This document shows, in pieces, positions 20,960 through 33,215 of a stretch of 64,000 nucleotides of DNA. Source of the DNA: Isoetes taiwanensis (Eukaryota > Streptophyta > Lycopodiopsida > Isoetales > Isoetaceae); contig JAJEKV010000485.1 in NCBI GenBank assembly GCA_021234155.1, positions 110,766 through 174,765 on the forward strand. Direction: 5' to 3'. A model generated the notes under the pieces. The model was not told the origin of the DNA. It was given only the letters and a program-made list of their open reading frames with translations, and made no database searches. How positions within the stretch are numbered: the stretch's first letter is position 1; every line of letters begins with the position of its first letter. The position numbers and the translations under genes were made by a program.

Positions 20960-23900
20960 TACTGCGATGATGGAATGCTTTTACACTTTGATACAGGGAT
21001 AAACCTTTATTGGTTCGTCAAACAATTTTAATACAAGATATCATAGTAATGGTATGAGTATGGTGTTGGGATTTTATGGTTCCATGGCATTTTAGCTTGA
21101 CCTTTATTGACTTCACTGGTTTTCGTTGGAAAAAATTTTGATCAGTGCATAAGAATAATGGGCAACATATCTAATGATAATGGAATTGCATTATTGCAGT
21201 ATAATAGATGTTTTGGAGCCTCTAAAAATGTCCAAAGGTACAGAACTCAATGAGGATAAAATGAGTACATGCCCAATGGATATGGATTTCTATATACGCT
21301 TCTCAATTTAAGGCTAGAGTGCAAATGGGGTAAGCAAAATTATCACTCTACTTTTAAGATGTGTTATAAGACAAAATAGTGGAAGCAAAACTCATGGTCA
21401 CATGGCTCTAGAAATTAGGGGATTATGGCTTGTAATAATAATATACTTGAAATGAGTTCAAGTTAGCACATGTTAAAGACCACACTTACAACTTGGATTC
21501 TAAAATGCATTGCTCTATGGTTTTGGAGAAATGTAAGACCTTTACGAGCTTATGACTCTATGACTTGAAATAAATGAGGTCCTTGAATTAGCTACATGTT
21601 CGTCACATGGTAGGTTCTGCAGATACACCTTGAGATCTGACTAAGGCTTGAGGGTTCTGGAAAAAATAACAGTTCTGAAGGCCTTATGGCATGAAATAAA
21701 AGATAGGTCTGAAAGAAGTTCAGACTCAAGACAGATGGAAATATACACATATGGAGGTCCAACACTAAGGTAACTACAAACTGGTACAAATTTGCAGCTA
21801 TTGGCTTGAAAGAAAAAAGAAAAATATGGCATGCACCTAGAAGATAGCTTTTTCGACTTATATGATGCATGTTACTTAATTGAAGATGAAAATTAGGGCT
21901 TGGCTTAGAAAAGCAACGAATTAGGGTTGTGTAAACTTGCTTTACGACCTATCTCACAGATAAAATCCGAAATGCAAGAGCATTCAAGCAGAGCTGCCGA
22001 AAGGCCAAATGCGTGGAAGGAGAGCTTTGTAGCCGATCATGCAAAGATACCCTTGATGCTGCATTCTGGTACATGGCTGAACTTTCTTCTGGATCAGTAG
22101 GCAAGGATTAGTATTTGCCAGGATTTTGTCTACGGATTTTGTCTACGGCTGAAAGACGACCTGCCTGCAAACATCTCATAAGCAATTCTTGATAATTCTT
22201 TGGCACTGGAATAACGCAGCATGATGGCCAAGAAAATTATCTGGATAAATCTAATGTTGAAAATGCGGAGCATTAGGCTGGAGTTTTCCCTCAAATTCGA
22301 GCACAACAGGTTACACTTCCTGTTATAATAGTTTTGGATTTTATGCATTGGAATTGTATGTGGATCATTTTATTTCTACATGTAAGAAATGATTATCTTC
22401 ATAGCTAATGTAGCAGATCCATTTGACATGAAGTCTAGATCTTATAGGCATGATTTGGATGTCTTGTTTTTGATAAATAACTAGTTGTACAGTTAAAGCA
22501 TAAGCTGTAGTTCCAGATCTGAGATAGGCAGGTCTGCAAGATAGCATTATGTACACTTAAGATTTTGCCTAGTTCTAAATATAAGGCTGTAGTGCACAAG
22601 AAGAACTGTGACTGCACATCTCAGAATCTACCACTGCAAAAGTGAACCCATCAAGCTATTTATTCATATTTGTTTATTATTGCTGCATTGGTAACAGTTA
22701 TGGATGGGCTTTGCCTATCACAGGCTGGCCGAAATTGGAAAATGGGCTTCAAATTAGATTCCGATGCATCAAAACTCTTCCGGATTTACAGCCAAGCGAA
22801 TTTTCTTCTTCCAGATTTGTAGCCAGGCAAATTTTCTACTTGTATTTGCATGCCAAGAGCTAGAGAAGATGCCTTTCTGGTTGCATTCCAGTACAAGCAT
22901 ACATTGCCAATAATATCAACAGTACGAAGCATGGAGCTGGATCTCCCTCACAAAATCGAGCCCAACAGGTGAAACTTCTTGATTTATATTCTTTACATGA
23001 CAAATGCATTTGGCTGGAAGCTTGCTCCAAATCATAAACAGGTTTTTATATTACAAATCTAGAGGTCTTTAGTAATATTTATTGCATGTCTTTTGATTAT
23101 GCCTTATGCATTATGGCTGTTCACGCTAGATGTATAAATGCTCTAAAAAATGACTTAACATGTCAATCTTGTATTAGAGGATGATGTAAAGACTAAAATT
23201 AATGAATCAACTCTCAAACTTATTGTTTATCATTTATGCAAGTTCAATTTACCGAGTCTTTGGTACTTTTTGGGTAGTTTTGCACTCAATAAATATGCAA
23301 TATGTTTGCTCATGAATTTGCTTAGTGATTGTTTACTTGCTTCAATAAATATGCAATATGTTTGCTCATGAATTTGCTTAGTGATACTACTAGAGTCAAC
23401 AAGTAGACTAGCATTTGCCCTTGCCTAAACCATTAGGCTCAGTCTCAAAAGTTCAGGGCTGTGTATGGTGTGCGGATCAGAAAAGACATGGAGCTTCACA
23501 AGTGGGTAAAATATCGCTAAAATGAAACTGTCATGTTTTATTATTTTGAGATGCAGAATAGCACATGTGTACATTCTTTGTTTTGCATCCTAACACATCT
23601 AATGCCCATTTGGGGAAACTTCTTGCAAGGTGAAGGGTGATAAACCCAAGAAGTTCATTGCTTACCTGTTAGTAGCTTAGGCTTTTACCCATTCTTGGCT
23701 AACTGTCCTCTGGTTCTACTGCAGGTAACCGAACTTCTTGCTCTTTGTTTTGAAGTTGTGATAAATAAAGTGCATATATCATGCAAATTCTGCGTTCAAT
23801 GAAACTTGTAATGGAATTTCTTCCCCCCATTATTTCAATTCTACAAGACATGACAGCAAGTGATAGAAAGATGAGCTGAAAGTTTAAAACATGATTTTAC

Positions 23901-24221
23901 TTCAATAAATCTAAATTTCTACACTTTCTATATTGGAAAGAGTTTTTCTATCTTTAGGATGATAATTCAGTTTCAGTATGGATGTTATCGAATAAAGCTT
24001 TGGCTGAAATTTTGTTTTAGGATATGGAATAAATGGTTTTGGCAGACATTTTTGAAGTATGAGAATCTTTAGTAGATAAATTCAAATTGTAACCATATTA
24101 AGGCCTAAGTTAAGATGCACCTGGATTAACTTAGGGCTGCCAATTGTACCTAGAAGTGTTCTTTGCAAAAGTTCATGAAAAGGTAAAAGTCTGTTTGAAA
24201 CAGATTTAAAAGGTTTTTTTT
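20960..24221 (+). repeat. Direct repeat A (decayed copy of the RT-element flanking repeat)
   Basis: Two parts match repeat B in order. 20960-21720 matches 24745-25475 (GATACAGGGATAAAC, ATTGGTTCGTCAAAC, ATATCATAGTAATGGTATGA, GAGTACATGCCCAATGGAT, GGCTCTAGAAATTAGGG, AAGGCCTTATGGCAT). 24010-24221 matches 27527-27741 (ATTAAGGCCTA, TTAGGGCTGCCAATTGTACC, TTTGCAAAAGT, AAAAGGTTTTTTT). Between them, 22790-23160 and 23860-23940 match parts of the LINE insertion inside repeat B. A abuts B at the AAAAGGTTTTTTT junction, so the two form a tandem pair. No protein is encoded. Confidence 0.75.
23286..23385. repeat. Perfect 44-bp tandem duplication
   Basis: The segment starting TCAATAAATATGCAATATG and ending TTGCTTAGTGAT occupies 23286-23329 and again 23342-23385 without a mismatch, separated by 12 bp. 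Identity implies a recent duplication or an assembly artefact inside an otherwise decayed repeat. Confidence 0.95.
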
Positions 24222-25564
24222 ATTATCTTGATAAGGGATTTCATGGATGATACACTTTCTTACCGATAACAATTATTTTACATAGGAAATGGAAAAGTGC
24301 AATGAATAATTTGCAAATAACCTGTGGCCTGGACAATATTTGTCTTAAAGTTAAAAAGAAAATCAAACCGGGAAAAAGTGAAATCATTTAGAAGTAAAGT
24401 TTATGGAAAATCTATATGTGAAATTAATCCAATGAAAGGGAAATTACGGGAGAAACGCATGTCTCTTAGAAAATATTCAAAAAGTCATTTTAAATTCTCC
24501 TACATAGGTATTTACCAAAATGCTAATATCTTGTTTGCACTTTGATATGACCATGTATTCTTGAAAAAGAATGGTTTTTGGTCCACTACTAAGATTTAGG
24601 GTTTTAAAGGAAAATAATACAAGATATTTATGCAATAGGTATTGGAAAAAATAGGTTGGAGCGGCAACAAGGTCCCTTGGCAATGATCTAAACTCTATAA
24701 TGAATTGTCGCAGACCCTAATAAGGACGGTATGGAGCCCTTATTTTTTATGCTTGAATGATGGAAAGCCCAAAAGGCTTTGATACAGGGATAAACTTTAT
24801 TGGTTCGTCAAACATGTTCTTGTACAAGATATCATAGTAATGGTATGAAGAATGGAGTTGGGATTTTATGGTTCCAAGAAGAATTTTGGCTTGAGGAAAA
24901 GGCCAAAGAATCAAAGAAGTTGGAAAAATTATTTTCCTTTCATAAAATAATAGGCCCATATCTAATGCAAATGGGATTGCATTATTGCAAGTAATAATAG
25001 ATGTTTTGTTTGGTGGAAAATTTTGTGAGCATTGGTCAAGCAGGATAAAATGAGTACATGCCCAATGGATGAGGATTTCTAAATATGAATACATTGAGGA
25101 AAGTGGAAATGGGGTAGAGCAAAATTATCATTAACATACTTTCCCCAAGACTGTTATAAGACATTCAGTGGAAGTACTAAAAACTCATGGTCAATGGCTC
25201 TAGAAATTAGGGCTCATTATGGTTTATTCTTCACAATTTATTGAAATGCTTATGTGGTTCTTCATTGCCATAAAACTATCTAAAATGCATTGTCTATTAT
25301 AGATAATGATAATAGGTAGATCTATTTGTTGAACTAAATGAGGATCTTGAATTAGCTAAAAAGTTATGATGCAAATCTTCCGCAGATATAATTAGTAGAA
25401 AGTAAGGCTTGAGGTTCGAAAAATGGGAGCATATAAGGCCTTATGGCATATATGTGTAAGATAGATCCTTTAATATTTTACAAGGAAGTAATGATGGAGA
25501 TAACATTTATATGATAAATTCATGGTAGATCTGTTGGAGGTAATGGATAATCTTGCTAAATCAT

Positions 25565-25670
25565 AAAATGCATAGATATAAAGTGCATAGATCTAACCAT
25601 TTTTCTAAAATGCATAGATCTTTCTTAAATGCATAGATCTTTCTAAAATACATAGATCTAACCATTTTTT
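25565..25670. repeat. GCATAGATCT minisatellite in repeat B
   Basis: Six or so imperfect units of AAATGCATAGATCTTTC / ATAGATCTAACCATTTTT. The homologous array in repeat C (52554-52644) has fewer units. Confidence 0.9.
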
Positions 25671-26187
25671 AAGTGAGACTTGGAGATTATGAAATGGATT
25701 TCAGTATTAGATATATTTGAAATAAAGAATTACACTTAAGGGTTGTTAGCTGGCTTTTGATTGGTTTTTTGGTAAATATAGTGAGAAAAGCATCCACATA
25801 ATAGAAACAGTAAAACAGGGGATTACCATGTGTATGTGGATAGGTCATATGGCAATTTAAATCTATAGGTAGTTGGGATAAATGTGTTTATGCAGGATGC
25901 TATTTTTTCTTCTATTTTGAATGTGTTAACAAGTAAGGTGAAGATGATGAGCCTAAGAAAATTATCTGCGATAAATTTTGATGTTATCCAATGGCTAACA
26001 CTCACTTGGTCCCTCAAATTTGTTAAGCACAAGGGTTTCTTACTGTTATGGCTTGTTTTGGATTTTATGCAAGGAGATTGTATGGAATCAGCATGGTTTC
26101 AAACATGTAAAATATGAAGATGTCATAATTCTTTCTGCTAATTATTTTTAGTTGTACAATGATGTTCAGATTCTGATACATTAACAA

Positions 26188-26188
26188 T

Positions 26189-26227
<39 letters not shown>

Positions 26228-27489
26228 CATGGCAAGGTTGGTTTTATATTGCATCTAGAAAAGATACATTATGTACACTTGGTTTATCATAGGAGACATA
26301 CCCACAAAAGTAGGATAATAACTATCGACAGTTCATGATCCTTAACAAAAAGAGAATCATAAAGCAATTTTGGAAACATGGTCCTTATAAAAGCGGATCC
26401 ATGAACCATATTAAGACTATCCAAACATATAAATAGTTTAACCAAAATAAAAAAGTATTTGGACTGGTCAAAGTTTTCCCGAGACATTTTCAATTTTCAT
26501 TATCCACTAGATTGTAGCCGCAAATTTTCTACTTGTTCGATTTACATGCCAAGAGTGAGAAGATGGGTATCCAAGTTGCATTCTAGTACAAGCAAAATTT
26601 GTGTAGTCTAGGAGAAGCAAAACATGAGCCTCTCTCTCACCGCCACTTATGAAAAAGATTGGTGAATTGTGGTTTTAAGACTATTAAACCTCCAAGCTTG
26701 CTCAAATCATAAACAGAGTTTTATATTTCTTGATGGCTTTAGGCGTGAATCACCAATTTCTATTGAATAAATCTTTTCCTCCCTTATGCGTCCTCATTTC
26801 ATTGGGATGTATAAATCCTCTAAAATGACTGTTTGTCTTGTACCCATTGTAGATCCATGCTCCCCCACTCTCTACCGAGTCTCCTCTGCGCATGTGTGTA
26901 AAGACATCATCATGGTTAGATTGGTTAAACTAGAGTCAAAAATCATACAACCCATAAAATTTGCCCCAAAGTGTTCCACCTTTGGATCATACTTCTTCCC
27001 TTTTAGCAATTTATGGGCTATGGCAAAGAATTTGAATGAGGTCCACAAAGGTTCTCTTAAAGCTAAAATGCTTGAAGGGGTTTGTTTATTTTGACCACCT
27101 TGGGAATAGCACATGTGAACAAATGTTTGCATCTATTGATCTCATGGTATTCTCCACCTTATTCTTGGTATCCCAAAAGCTTAGCAGGTCACCCCTTTAT
27201 TCAATTAGGCGGACCTAACCAAAAGTTGGCTAAGCGACCATGAAATATAAAAACATGATTCGAGGTTTCCACTTCTCCACATTGGGGACACAAGCAAACC
27301 GATCCATCATACTTGGCTCTCTTATAATTTGTTTGTAGGCTTTGAATTGACAATCCACTTGAAGGCTTTGATTTTATTGGCTGAAAGTTTAAAACATGAT
27401 TTTACTTCAATAAATCTAAATTTCTACACTTTCTATATGGAAAGAGTAGGAGGACCAGCCTACACAAATGTCTCGCAATCTTTCCTTCC
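26188..27489 (-). mobile_element. 5'-truncated LINE (L1-type) insertion, minus strand
   Basis: The 11-bp sequence TACATTAACAA stands at 26177-26187 and again at 27490-27500. Just inside the left copy is a run of about 33 T (26190-26223), the poly(A) tail of a minus-strand retroposon. Repeat C has a single TACATTAACAA at 53148-53158 running directly into ATTATATGG, i.e. the empty site. On the minus strand the interior gives CLCPQCGEVETSNHVF followed by HGR (plus about 27234-27299), the C-x-x-C..H zinc-knuckle (zf-RVT) found after the RT domain of plant L1 LINEs. About 1 kb of probable 3' untranslated sequence follows. Only the 3' end of the LINE is present, as in typical 5' truncation. Confidence 0.85.
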
Positions 27490-27901
27490 TACATTAACAA
27501 ATTATATGGTAAGTTGACATTGTTTTTTTTCATTTTGTTATAAAATGGAATAAATGTCAAAGATTTCCTTTTATCTTGGATTATGCAAGTAGAAAAATAA
27601 AAATTGTAACCTAATTAAGGCCTAGATTATCATGCACTGGTTTTAGTCTAGGGCTGCCAATTGTACCTTATATGGTCTTTGCAAAAGTCCATAGGAGGTA
27701 ATAAGTCCAGTTTGTAAAACAGGTTTTAAAAGGTTTTTTTTCTTTACTTTCGACTTCCTAGTTATACTAGGGACCTTAATTATGGTTACTTTCTTTCAGG
27801 TGTGAATCATATGAGTAAAACTAGCAACATTGATGTATATATAGGAAATTTCTAAAGCTGGAAGTGAAGAAGATGACAATAACAATCAATGGATAAAGGA
27901 G

Positions 27902-30900
27902 TTGGTGCTGCTCAAGTACAATGAATGTAACATTGACAGTCCCAGCTCGACAGTTCAAACTATCATAGCTTGTATCAGAAATAAAGAAGTGCATTCCTTT
28001 ATCTTGTTCAAAGAGGTAAATCTTTGTGATAAAAACAAGTCCCTAGTCACCTTTTTGGGATTTAATGGCTGGTTCCTTATGTACCAACAAATGAAGAAAG
28101 TGAATTTTGAATATACCAAGTGCAAGGAAGCCATCAATCTGATGTATAATGAAGTGAACACCCTATTTTTTAATAGGACTTACCTTGAAGACAGTATGGC
28201 CAGAATCTTCTTAGTAGGTCTGGGTGCATTAGAAAATGCTAATGATATTTACGCAACTTTTGAGGATGAGTCCTCTGGTCCAGAGATAACAAAGAAAAAA
28301 AAATCAGGACCACGGATAACCTGTCTCTTTTCGCACAAGGATCTAAATGAAGAGGATTTTGTGGATGAAGACAATGTAGAACACAATGTTTCCAGTAAGC
28401 TGCAAATAAGGAGCTTGATTGTATGGATAAAGTACCAAACTTGAACTTAGCTAATTTCGCATGTTTTCCCTGTAATATGCGGTCATGCAAGAGAATGTTA
28501 TAGTGTGATGTATGAGCATGCCATTTGGAGAAGTCAGAATTTTGGGGCTTTAGCTCCAATTAACATGGATACTTGGAGTGCACTTGCTGGTATTACAAAA
28601 GAGGAAATTAATGCTGCTAACCAAGCAGCGCATAAGCCTGAAAAATACTTCAACAAGATTGATGGTGATATTCCATTTGATATGGATTTTTTTGGACTGG
28701 TTTGCATCAAAAGAGAAGGGATACAAATTTGTCAAAAAGGATATGGCTTACCCAAATATGGTAAGAGAAGATTTTTATTTAAAGAGAATGTGGAGAACTC
28801 ATTGCCCGTATTTCACATGCAAGTGTGAAAAAAATATCAGATTGATGAGGAAGAATGAAGACAAATGTCCTTGTTCAATAGTATGGTTTGATCATGCCAT
28901 TTGGTTTCTGTTGAACAACTTAGAGACTGTTTTTCCAGGTGCTTCACCAATTGGTAAGATGGTTGCTCTGACTAAATGCATTAATGGCATGTTCAGACCT
29001 GCTGTACTTGCATTTGTCTCATATTTGAAAGTCAGAAGAATCATGTTTGAAATGACCCCTGCCTTTGCTAAAGCGCCAAATAGTAATCTCAAATTGCAAT
29101 TTGGAAATGACAAGCTTGTTGATATCTCTGAAAAAATGATAAAGCCTATAACTTTTCTGAAATTTCAGGGTCAGGGCAGCAAACCATCCTTTGCTCCAAA
29201 ATCTTTTTCTGCTGGTGGAACATCTGCTGGCAAGTCTAAGAAAAAGATTGTGCCAAAATTTCCTCCAAGAATTACAAGTGATCGTAGAAGGATGACTTCT
29301 CCTGTTATGCAGCCAGGTACACCTCTTGTGATAAATACTTGTGCAGAATCAAATATGGATGAATACTCCATAACCAAAGGTGGGAAACTTTCAATTGAAC
29401 TAAACTTCTTCTATTGTCTTTGGAAAGTCAGTTTGATAAATCTGAGATTTGAATTTTAGTTTGTTCACCATGCTTGGGTTTTTGGATATAAGTTTTACCA
29501 AGCATGGTTTTATAAGTTGAAAACGGATATTATAGCCATTTGGCATGGTTCTTTGAACCTATCTAAATATTCTGAAATTGAAACTGTTATGGTTCTTCAT
29601 AAACATGTTCTATGTTATAATTGGGCTTTTCCATGTTGTAACCATGTTGGATATATTGTAGGTTAATTTGGACAAATCTAGAAGTATATACAAGGATGTC
29701 AATATGAAGAAGCATTTGCACATTGAGAAAGAACAAAAAGAGGCACGTATTGTACACTTTACGTTTTTCTCAAAAGCATTGGACTCAAAATTAAAAATTT
29801 TTTCCATGCTGTTTTGTATGATGCCCTGATGGATAGAGGTACTGATTTAGTTAACAAAACCACTTTTGCATGGAGATACATTGATCAGGTGAGACATAAG
29901 GTGTGTAAACCTTTCAAAGTATTTGCTGATGGTACTTCAAATCATTGTCCATGTACAAACCCGAACTTGGTGAAGTATATTGACCCAAGGATAAATCATA
30001 TCAGAACCTCACTGTACCAAACTTAGAAATGCTTTTGCTTGTGGCCTTAACCATATCCCTGATGATGGGCTTTCTGTACAAGACTTTCTTGAAGACAGAT
30101 CAATAGCTTGCAGGCAGTTTTTTCTTGTGCACAAATATGATCTTCTTGATCTTACAGAATCAGATATACAGAACATATGCAGCATGCTTATTCAACTGGC
30201 TCATATGGAAATTACAGAATTCAAGAGCAATTTACCAAACAAGAAGTTTTTATGGAGAGATCCTGAGGTTAAGAAAAATGTCAGCTGGTTAAACCACAAT
30301 TTGTTTGTTGTAGAAGTGGACAAAGCATGTAATAATGCAGCTTTTATCTGTCCTTTACACATTGCAGATGCAGCCATTGATAGGTTGAATGGCCCAGACT
30401 TTGAAAAATCCTCTGGCAGTCCTGATGAGGTCAAAAAGTTATGTGAAATGGAAATTTCTGACTTTATTGGCAAGAATATGATCAAAAATTTGACTTTACC
30501 ATACCTTATGGCTATGTATAAAACTCATAAACAAGAATACAGATGGATCACTAATGCTCACAACACGATATTTACGGAAATATCTAATCTTGTTACTGCA
30601 GTACTAAACAATTGCTTGGAAATCTGGCCCTCTATCTGCCACAAGAAAACTTCCAGATTGAAGATATGGGGACAAAACAAAGTGAATCCTTGCTGGCTAG
30701 TAAATTCAGTTTATGATGTGATCCTCAATTTGCCAACAAAAGTCCATGAGGTATTCTCAGCAGATATAACTAAATGTTATGAAACTATTCCCTTATTTGG
30801 AAGTGAAGGGATTATAGAAATCATAAATGACATTTCCGACATAGTTTGGGAACATCAGATGCTGGAAAACAGTAAGTTTGACTTATTATACAAGGAAAAG

Positions 30901-31575
30901 AATGAGAAAGTTTTGGTAAAATGGGTCAGATCATCTAAGACTAAAGAGAATGTCAGCTGGAAAATCATGAACAAAGACATGTTCAAGAATATGAATGAAT
31001 GGCTACTTTGCCACTGTTATTTACAAATGGGAAAATATGTTTGGAAACAAATTAGAGGCATTCCCATGGGCTTTTCCTGCAGCCCTGCTTGGTGCATCCT
31101 TTACCTTGCGTGGTATGAACTGAGATTTCTTTTGAAATTAGCAAATGCAGGGAGAATTGCAGATATTTACAGGTTCCAATATGATGCCAGGTACATTGAT
31201 GATTTGAATGTCATCAATGGAGGCAACCTGAGGGAATTTTTTGCAAATAACTCGGACATTACCACATATAACATGGATCTTTTGGGACTCAAGGATGAAA
31301 CAAAGTACGTCAAACGTATATGGATGTGAGTGTAACTTCCTCAATATTTCTATTCAGGTCATAGACTGTGACAGAGGGATTTTCAGCATATCTAGATATG
31401 ACAAAAGAACAAATTTACCTTTCAAAGTTCATAAGTTTATCAAAGCAGCCAGTTGTAGGCCATATGTGCAAGCGTCAAGGGTAATCATATCACAGATACT
31501 ACCTTATGTGTATACACACTCTGATGCTTTGGAAGCAGCCATGGATATTGCAGAGCTCATAGACACATTTTGCGG
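27902..31575 (+). pseudogene. Reverse transcriptase element, main ORF (5' and central part)
   Basis: One protein can be followed through several frames. 27902-28444 is an N-terminal region of unknown function with an Asp/Glu-rich end. 28505-29400 has a CxCxK..CPC segment and a Lys/Ser/Pro-rich linker. 29663-30120 contains CPCTNPNLVKYIDP. 30127-31329 is the RT core of 400 codons: FVVEVDKACNNAAFICP, EYRWITNAHNT, SADITKCYETIP (catalytic Asp), IRGIPMGFSCSPAW, and RYIDDLNVING (YxDD, about 31191-31220). After a frame change, FLNISIQV and RYDKRTNLPFKVHKF follow (31335-31440). The ORF stops abruptly at ELIDTF, where gypsy-1 begins, and resumes at 51049. The order GIPMG..YIDD..YDKR is known to me from RT proteins annotated in green algae and many invertebrates. 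It is not gypsy, Copia or L1. Frameshifts and stops make the copy defective, although the RT core is open. Confidence 0.85.
29373..29662 (+). other. Candidate intron in the RT element
   Basis: The coding frame runs up to ..YSITKG, where GTGGGAAAC offers a donor at 29381. About 280 bp of AT-rich non-coding DNA follows and ends at ATATTGTAG (29654-29662), after which a new coding stretch starts with VNLDKSRSIYKD. The spacing and composition suit a plant intron. A decayed frame without splicing is the alternative. Confidence 0.35.
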
Positions 31576-33205
31576 TGTGGCGCTTCCCGCTAAACATCAC
31601 GACACCGGCCGTACACTTTCGGCCAGAAATCCCCATCGGGCCCTTCAACCGCGACGGGCCCTCCGCCTATCCCGCGACTCGAGAGATCATCGTAGTGGAA
31701 GGGGGACACCTAAGGTGTCTATGTCGCCCTTCCCCTATGGGCTCCTATCACGCTAAGCACAAACATCGCCGTAACTAGCAATACAATACAATACAATATA
31801 CTACCCAAGGGTAGCTCATCCACATGTCCATAGGTGCAAGAACATAATCATATGCCATAAAACATGAGAGCACCCGTGGCTCCGACACGTAAGGAAGTCG
31901 ATCGACGGATAGGCCTCAAGATAGAGCAGCACTGAAGTCATAACAATGGCGGGCTGGCATAAGACAATGGCTAGGGGTTGACCACTCCATCCCCCCCTGC
32001 GTGCATACTTTGTGCATGGGCTAGATCGTGCTCGCATGACTCTAACCTCGGGCCGGGATACCTAATCCCATGGCATCACCCATCGGGACTACCTGTGTTT
32101 GCATCTCCCCGGGTCCGGCCGAGAGGTAGGAAGGGTTGCATCTCCCTTCCCGGGTCAGAGGCTCCACCGGGCGGCTAGAGAATCGCGGGCTTACACACCA
32201 TCTGCACTGACCAACCCCCAAACAAGAGCCAAGCCGGGACACTTGAGAGGTGGCGGCACACCATCGCCTCAGAGGTGCTCTGACCCATGCTCGCCCACAC
32301 CCAGGTGACCCACCATAAGCCTAGCCCACTATGGGATCCCTCAAGCCCCCACTCTAAAGGGGATCCTCCCTCCATCTTGCCTCTAGCCCCGCTTGTGTAG
32401 TGCCAGTCACATCATATCTTCCATAGCCGGTGGGTTCCTATGCACAGTGCAGCAACTAATAGGAACTAAGGGATCTACACTAGAGCATACTACATATGGC
32501 CCTAGGTCTCTACCCCCTTCCCAATACAAGAGGAGCAAACATGATCAACCAACATCCCATAACATCATATCATGATAATCATAATAAGAACATCTTAACC
32601 TAATCATACATCTCTAGCTAACGCTTAGGGTTCCTTGATTAGGGTTCAAGATGTTCATCAAAGGTTCTAGGATGGCTCTTACCCAAGATACATAACACAC
32701 GTAACCCATCCGAGGGTTAACTTCCCAGATGAACTACTATGACTCTACTCCACCTACCGCCTCCGTGAAGCTTCCTCCCATTCCCGGGCGATCCATTGCT
32801 CCTTGACTGGGTCCCAGGTCGCGGCTCCCTCTATGATCATACACACGCTTCGTGGGGCTGCCGACTAGGCTAGCCTATGAGCGATGCTTCAAACGGGGTT
32901 TGGTGGCCAGATGAGAGAGTTCGATGCTAGAGTCGGGGAAAAGGGTCTAGGGTTAGGGTTTGAGCCAATATAGGTGTGGGTCCACATGGGATGCCACGTG
33001 GCACCACTAGGATGAGGCCGGTGGGGTTGCTTAATAGGATAAGGCCATGTGGAAATGGGCCTTATCCTAAGGTTATCTAAGTTAAATAATTAACTTAGAT
33101 GTGCACCTTGCCACTTTCTAAGGCATACAAGGCTACATAGGTATTTTGTATGGTGATGGTCCAGAATATACGTATTTATAGCATATATTCCCTTAGAACG
33201 CCACA
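31576..33205 (-). repeat. gypsy-1 3' LTR (left on the plus strand)
   Basis: 1630 bp, TGTGGCG..CGCCACA. Matches 49575-51048 over its length, with many substitutions and indels. Shared blocks are CTTCAACCGCGAC, CATATGCCATAAAACATGAG, AGCCTAGCCCACTATGGGAT, GGGCCTTATCCTAAGGTT and GTGCACC(C)TTGCCACTTTCT. The TATTTATAGC stretch near the right end could include promoter sequence of the minus-strand element. The degree of divergence indicates an old insertion. Confidence 0.9.
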
Positions 33206-33215
33206 TTCCCCCCTT
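33206..33215 (-). promoter_or_regulatory. gypsy-1 polypurine tract
   Basis: On the minus strand AAGGGGGGAA directly precedes the LTR start TGTGGCG, the position of the plus-strand primer of LTR retrotransposons. Confidence 0.8.

Larger units (their letters stand above)
24222..27741 (+). repeat. Direct repeat B, immediately upstream of the RT ORF
   Basis: The repeat begins ATTATCTTGATAAGGGATTT and ends AAAAGGTTTTTTTT. Once a 1302-bp LINE insertion is removed it is about 2.2 kb and aligns end to end with repeat C (51282-53379), which lies just after the 3' end of the same RT ORF. Shared landmarks are AAACGC-ATGTCTCTTAGAAAA, TTCTCCTACATAGGTATTT, the AAATGCATAGATCTTTC minisatellite, TTTTTTCTTCTATTTTGAATG and CATTAACAAATTATATGGTA. 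The position on both sides of one coding region is that of terminal repeats. Plain TG..CA ends are not seen, unlike ordinary LTRs. Confidence 0.85.

Noticed and set aside
26190-26223. Poly(T) as a mere microsatellite
   Set aside because: It lies exactly inside an 11-bp duplication with an LINE motif in the same segment, so it is the tail of an insertion.
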